A stretch of DNA of 39,780 nt from Clostridiales bacterium. Lineage in GTDB: Bacteria > Bacillota > Clostridia > Lachnospirales > Lachnospiraceae. Where the stretch lies: positions 1 to 39,780 of the forward strand of contig JAAYSQ010000092.1 of the NCBI GenBank assembly GCA_012523925.1, written 5' to 3'. Shown in pieces: positions 35,803-39,780 of the stretch; positions within the stretch are counted from its first letter, which is position 1, and each line of letters begins with the position of its first letter. Under the pieces are notes generated by a model, which ran no database searches, was not told the DNA's origin, and was given only the letters and a program-made list of their open reading frames with translations. The position numbers and the translations under genes were made by a program.

Positions 35803-37341
35803 TTGCCTGGTTACTTGTTAGAAATGACAAATATCACGAAGCGTTTCCCGGGTGTTATCGCTTTGGACCATGTTAACCTTCAGGTTGAAGAAGGGGAAAT
35901 CCATGCTTTAGTTGGTGAAAATGGCGCTGGGAAATCAACCTTGATGAATATTTTAAGTGGTGTCTACGGATACGGAAGCTATGAAGGAAAGATTATATAT
36001 CAGGGAGAAGAATGTAAATTTTCTGAAATTAAAGATAGTGAACGGAAAGGGATCGTTATCATACACCAGGAGCTTGCCCTTGTACCATATATGACCATTG
36101 GAGAAAATATGTTTCTTGGGAACGAGCAGGGTGGTAAATATCGTGTTGATTGGGAGGAAACTTACCGTAAAGCAGATCAGTTGCTGAATACCGTGGGACT
36201 TCGAGAGTCTTCAAGAACCTTAATCAAAGATATCGGTATAGGAAAACAGCAGTTGGTTGAAATAGCGAAAGCATTGGCTAAGAATGTAAAACTTCTGATT
36301 TTGGATGAGCCTACCGCATCATTAAATGAAGCGGAAGCTCGTAAATTGCTGGATTTATTATTGCAATTAAAAGAAGAAGGGGTAACCTCGATAATAATAT
36401 CTCATAAATTAAATGAGATTTCTTATGTTGCAGATAAAATTACAATCCTCCGGGATGGTGCTACGATTGAAACCTTGGATAAGAATAAGGATGATATCAG
36501 TGAGGAACGTATCATCAGCGGTATGGTTGGAAGAAAAATGGTGGATCGTTTTCCTAAGAGAGAAGATACAACCATTGGAGAAGTCAATTTAGAAGTAAAG
36601 AATTGGACGGTTTATCATCCGCTATATGCAGGACGTAAGGTAGTGGATAATGTATCCTTGCATGTTCGTAAAGGGGAAGTTGTAGGGATAGCAGGTTTAA
36701 TGGGGGCCGGAAGAACGGAATTAGCTCTAAGTATTTTTGGAAAGAGTTATGGTTTGAATATATCAGGGAGTATTTTTATAAATGGGGAAGAAGTAAAACT
36801 AAATAATTCACGGCAGGCGATTGAAAGGAAACTTGCTTATATTTCGGAAGATCGAAAGGGGAATGGATTGATATTATCCAATCCGATCAGAGAAAATATA
36901 ACGCTTGCGAAGATGGATAAAGTCAGTAGCCATAGTGTTATTGATGGAAATGCAGAGGTAATTGCTGCAAGTGAATTCGTTGAGAAATTACAAACAAAAT
37001 GTACTTCCATCGAGCAACCTGTTGGAAATTTGAGCGGAGGTAATCAGCAAAAAGTATTGGTTAGTAAGTGGATGTTTGCAGATCCCGATATCATGATTTT
37101 AGATGAACCAACCCGCGGAATTGATGTTGGTGCAAAATACGAAATATATTGTATTATCAATCAGTTAGTATCGGAAGGCAAATCAATCCTTATGATATCC
37201 TCGGAACTACCGGAGTTAATTGGTATGTGTGATCGAATCTATATCATGAACGAGGGAAGAATTGTGGGAGAGGTATCAAAAGAGGAAGCTTCACAGGAAC
37301 GAATTATGGGGCAGATTCTAAAAACGAGCAAAGGAGTATAG
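35803..37341 (+). CDS. gguA: Monosaccharide ABC transporter ATP-binding protein (GguA/MmsA)
   Basis: Double ATPase subunit of a CUT2-class importer, 512 residues. The N-terminal domain has GENGAGKST and, later, [18 protein letters not shown]-type signature and [11 protein letters not shown]. The C-terminal domain has a degenerate Walker A ([13 protein letters not shown]), LSGGNQQKV and [19 protein letters not shown], as in RbsA/MglA/GguA proteins. The start is TTG, five bases after GGAGGGGG; from here [13 protein letters not shown] matches the family. It precedes the permease gene by two bases. Confidence 0.94.
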   Translation: MPGYLLEMTNITKRFPGVIALDHVNLQVEEGEIHALVGENGAGKSTLMNILSGVYGYGSYEGKIIYQGEECKFSEIKDSERKGIVIIHQELALVPYMTIGENMFLGNEQGGKYRVDWEETYRKADQLLNTVGLRESSRTLIKDIGIGKQQLVEIAKALAKNVKLLILDEPTASLNEAEARKLLDLLLQLKEEGVTSIIISHKLNEISYVADKITILRDGATIETLDKNKDDISEERIISGMVGRKMVDRFPKREDTTIGEVNLEVKNWTVYHPLYAGRKVVDNVSLHVRKGEVVGIAGLMGAGRTELALSIFGKSYGLNISGSIFINGEEVKLNNSRQAIERKLAYISEDRKGNGLILSNPIRENITLAKMDKVSSHSVIDGNAEVIAASEFVEKLQTKCTSIEQPVGNLSGGNQQKVLVSKWMFADPDIMILDEPTRGIDVGAKYEIYCIINQLVSEGKSILMISSELPELIGMCDRIYIMNEGRIVGEVSKEEASQERIMGQILKTSKGV

Positions 37342-37343
37342 AG

Positions 37344-38501
37344 ATGGATAGAGCAAAAGACATATTAAAAAAGAATACCATGTTAATCGCACTAATGATA
37401 ATAACTATATTTTTTGCTTTATTAACTGGTGGAACCTTATTGGTGCCGAGAAATGTAACTAATTTGATTGCCCAGAACGGTTATGTGGTTGTACTTGCCG
37501 TAGGTATGTTAATGTGCATTTTAACTGGTGGTAATATCGACTTATCGGTTGGTTCCGTAGTTGCGCTGGTAGGTGCACTAGCAGGTACGCTGGTTGTTAA
37601 TAAAGGAATGAATATTTGGCTAGCAATGGCAATCTGCCTTGGCGTAGGAATATTAATTGGCGCATGGCAAGGATTTTGGATTGCCTACATACGAATTCCT
37701 GCATTTATTGTAACCTTGGCAGGAATGCTGCTTTGGCGAGGCGTTGCATTAATTATTCTTGGAGGCTTGACAATATCACCTTTCCCAGAAAATTATTTGA
37801 ACATATTTAATAGCTACATTCCCGATGTATTTGGGGGTAATATTAATATCGTAAGTATTATTATCGGCTTTTTAATTTGTGTAGTATATTGTGTTATTCA
37901 AATAATTAATCGGTTAAAATTACGTCGTAAAGGGTATTCCACGGAAAAACCTATCACTACTGTTATAAAGACAGCGGTTATTTGCATCGCAATTATGGTA
38001 TTATCCTATACATTAGCAAGACATGAAGGAATTCCTGCCATTTTAATTCTATTGGGAGTGGTTGTATTGATCTATTCCTATTTCACCAAGAAAACCGTCC
38101 CAGGACGTTATCTCTATGCTGTTGGTGGAAATGAAAAGGCAGCAAAGTTAAGTGGTATCAATACCAATAAAGTGTTGTTCTTTGCCTATGTAAATATGGC
38201 ATTTCTAAGCGCTTTGGCAGCCTTAATGTGCGTAGCAAGATTTAATTCTGCAGCTCCAACTGCAGGAACTAACTATGAGATGGATGCCATTGGCTCTTGC
38301 TATATTGGTGGTGCTTCTGCTTATGGTGGTATTGGTACCGTAGCAGGTGTTGTGATTGGTGCTATATTCATGGGTGTGTTGAATAACGGTATGTCAATCA
38401 TGGGAATTGATTCCAATGTTCAGAAAGCAGTAAAAGGCTTGGTTCTTTTAGCAGCAGTAGCCTTTGACGTACTTTCTAAAAAACGAGGAAAGACTGCTTA
38501 A
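37344..38501 (+). CDS. gguB: Monosaccharide ABC transporter permease (GguB/MmsB)
   Basis: Membrane subunit of the same CUT2 importer, 385 residues with about nine or ten hydrophobic segments. LAVGMLMCILTGGNIDLSVGS and the C-terminal AIGSCYIGGASAYGGIGTVAGVVIGA are the family's conserved parts. A charged cytoplasmic loop (about 190-205, RLKLRRKGYST) is typical of GguB rather than RbsC. An AAAGGAG site lies in the end of gguA. A terminator follows, closing the chvE-gguA-gguB unit. Confidence 0.94.
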   Translation: MDRAKDILKKNTMLIALMIITIFFALLTGGTLLVPRNVTNLIAQNGYVVVLAVGMLMCILTGGNIDLSVGSVVALVGALAGTLVVNKGMNIWLAMAICLGVGILIGAWQGFWIAYIRIPAFIVTLAGMLLWRGVALIILGGLTISPFPENYLNIFNSYIPDVFGGNINIVSIIIGFLICVVYCVIQIINRLKLRRKGYSTEKPITTVIKTAVICIAIMVLSYTLARHEGIPAILILLGVVVLIYSYFTKKTVPGRYLYAVGGNEKAAKLSGINTNKVLFFAYVNMAFLSALAALMCVARFNSAAPTAGTNYEMDAIGSCYIGGASAYGGIGTVAGVVIGAIFMGVLNNGMSIMGIDSNVQKAVKGLVLLAAVAFDVLSKKRGKTA

Positions 38502-38526
38502 AGTAAATATAATACTGATTATGAAG

Positions 38527-38572
38527 AAGGTATATCAACGTTTCCTTAGGAAATGCTTGTTATACCTTTTTA
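38527..38572 (+). terminator. Terminator of the chvE-gguAB unit
   Basis: AAGGTATA (38527-38534) pairs with TATACCTT (38561-38568), followed by T. The inner TTTCCTTAGGAAA palindrome adds a second stem. Confidence 0.8.
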
Positions 38573-38603
38573 TATTTTAATGCTAATTCTGTTCATGCGA
38601 TAA

Positions 38604-38632
38604 TTGACAAAAAAACGATATGATTGTAAAAT
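38604..38632 (+). promoter_or_regulatory. Promoter of asnA
   Basis: TTGACA (38604-38609), 17 bp, TAAAAT (38627-38632). The leader of about 140 bases lacks the conserved T-box sequence, so tRNA-Asn-dependent control is not indicated. Confidence 0.7.
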
Positions 38633-38778
38633 GGGCTAGATATCTTTTTTTAGAATAGCACATACTTTTAATTAATATTAACATTTGAATTTGTAAAACA
38701 ATCCAATTGTAAATAGTGATAATAAAGTTTGAGCGAATAGACAATTATAAACCGCAATAGGAAATGGAGGGTAGGATA

Positions 38779-39780
38779 ATGAATTTTATTATCCCAGAAG
38801 GCTATCGGCCAGCGATTAATATTAAGGAAACGGAAATTGCAATCAAGTTAGTAAAGGATTATTTTGAGCGAGAGCTAGCGAGACAATTAAGTCTTACAAG
38901 AGTATCTGCACCGCTTTTCGTAAAACCGGAGTCAGGATTGAATGATAATCTAAACGGAATAGAAAGACCAGTAAGTTTTGGTGTAAAAGAACAGAATGAT
39001 GCAGAGGTAGAGATTGTTCATTCTTTGGCAAAGTGGAAGAGGGAAGCGTTAAAACGATATGGGTTTTCCTATGGCGAAGGGATCTATACAGATATGAACG
39101 CAATTCGTAGGGATGAAGATACGGATAATATTCATTCACTTTTTGTGGATCAATGGGATTGGGAGAAAATTATTGATAAAGAGGAACGTAATGAAGCGAC
39201 CTTAAAAGTTATCGTGAAAAAGGTATATACTGCCTTGAAGAATACCGAGCATTATATTGCAGGAATCTATGATTATATTGGCGAATTTCTTCCCGAACAT
39301 ATAACCTTTATCACTTCACAAGAATTAGAAGATCGTTTTTCCGATAAGACACCTAAGGAGAGAGAGTATCTTATTGCTAAAGAAGCTGGTGCTGTCTTTA
39401 TTATGCAGATTGGTGGTGCACTAGCCTCTGGAGAACCGCATGACGGAAGGGCACCGGATTACGACGATTGGAAATTGAATGGAGATATCATTGTGTACTA
39501 TCCGTTACTTGATATCGCATTGGAGTTGTCTTCTATGGGTATTCGTGTAGATGAGGATACCTTATTGGAGCAGTTAAAGATTGCAGACTGTATGGATCGT
39601 GCTGAGCTTCCATTCCAAAAAGCATTATTAAACAAGGAATTGCCATATACCGTTGGTGGCGGTATTGGACAATCTAGAATATGTATGTTCTATCTACGTA
39701 AAGCTCATATTGGAGAAGTACAAGCATCCATATGGCCAGATGAAGTTATGGAAAAGGCTAAGAAGTATGGGATTCCTCTC
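38779..39780 (+). CDS. asnA: Aspartate--ammonia ligase, cut at the window edge
   Basis: Ammonia-dependent asparagine synthetase, related to class II aminoacyl-tRNA synthetases. The frame is open to the last base with 334 codons, so only a few residues and the stop are missing (the E. coli enzyme is 330). LTRVSAPLFVKPESGLNDNLNG, GEGIYTDMNAIRRDEDTDNIHS (start and end of that segment about residues 94-115), DQWDWEK, PYTVGGGIGQSR and EVQASIWP are family motifs. GGAGGGTAGG precedes the ATG. It is a single-gene unit as far as the window shows. Confidence 0.96.
   Translation, partial: MNFIIPEGYRPAINIKETEIAIKLVKDYFERELARQLSLTRVSAPLFVKPESGLNDNLNGIERPVSFGVKEQNDAEVEIVHSLAKWKREALKRYGFSYGEGIYTDMNAIRRDEDTDNIHSLFVDQWDWEKIIDKEERNEATLKVIVKKVYTALKNTEHYIAGIYDYIGEFLPEHITFITSQELEDRFSDKTPKEREYLIAKEAGAVFIMQIGGALASGEPHDGRAPDYDDWKLNGDIIVYYPLLDIALELSSMGIRVDEDTLLEQLKIADCMDRAELPFQKALLNKELPYTVGGGIGQSRICMFYLRKAHIGEVQASIWPDEVMEKAKKYGIPL

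Noticed and set aside
38633-38778. T-box riboswitch before asnA
   Set aside because: Looked for because asnA is often T-box controlled; the conserved T-box core and the specifier-loop layout are not seen.

Overview
The window looks like a chromosomal stretch from a plant-polysaccharide-degrading, anaerobic, low-GC Gram-positive bacterium, most likely a Lachnospiraceae (clostridial cluster XIVa, near Lachnoclostridium/Clostridium phytofermentans). This is inferred from AT-rich DNA, strong AGGAGG ribosome sites, frequent TTG/GTG starts, the Firmicute order acpS-nnr-alr-mazF, a rubredoxin, a Re-type citrate synthase candidate and several galactan-active glycosidases. No rRNA, tRNA, CRISPR array, phage or insertion sequence was seen.

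Layout. (1) 1-6646: galactan use. Two MalF/MalG-type permeases and a GH35 beta-galactosidase form one unit, followed by a membrane-anchored GH53 endo-galactanase with an Ig-like and a CBM61-like domain. (2) 6755-8230: xylA with its own promoter and candidate operators. (3) 8499-12716: rubredoxin, cysteine desulfurase, a TtcA-like tRNA thiolase, TcdA and an HD-domain protein, a likely Fe-S and tRNA-modification neighbourhood. (4) 12735-13623: a DUF554 membrane protein. (5) 13781-17395: candidate Re-citrate synthase, isocitrate dehydrogenase and a GntR/FCD regulator, the oxidative branch from acetyl-CoA to 2-oxoglutarate. A FadR-type operator overlaps the first promoter. (6) 17510-20530: an AraC regulator divergent from a GH42 beta-galactosidase. 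(7) 20855-22846: an ABC-F ATPase on the minus strand. (8) 22986-29693: rex, a coiled-coil protein, acpS, nnr, alr, an unpaired mazF and a CNNM/CorC membrane protein. (9) 29694-30472: an AT-rich gene-free stretch with a 45-nt near-perfect palindrome. (10) 30473-32166: a histidine phosphatase, rlmH and a minus-strand cell-wall amidase. (11) 32313-38572: a monosaccharide ABC system (two sugar-binding lipoproteins, GguA and GguB), headed by a gene that looks like an in-frame deletion scar joining a sensor-type sugar-binding protein to the tail of an AraC response regulator. (12) 38604-39780: asnA, cut by the window edge.

How the genes may work together. Extracellular GH53 would cut beta-1,4-galactan. 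The MalFG-type importer would bring in oligosaccharides, with an ATPase and binding protein not visible here. GH35 and GH42 would release galactose inside the cell, and ChvE-GguAB would import free monosaccharides. The most notable observations are the sensor/regulator fusion at 32313-33170, the self-contained Re-citrate synthase/IDH/GntR module with an operator on its promoter, a candidate Rex box inside the rex promoter, three copies of GCAAATTTG before chvE, and two long nested stem-loop elements. I did not find a convincing wholly new system.
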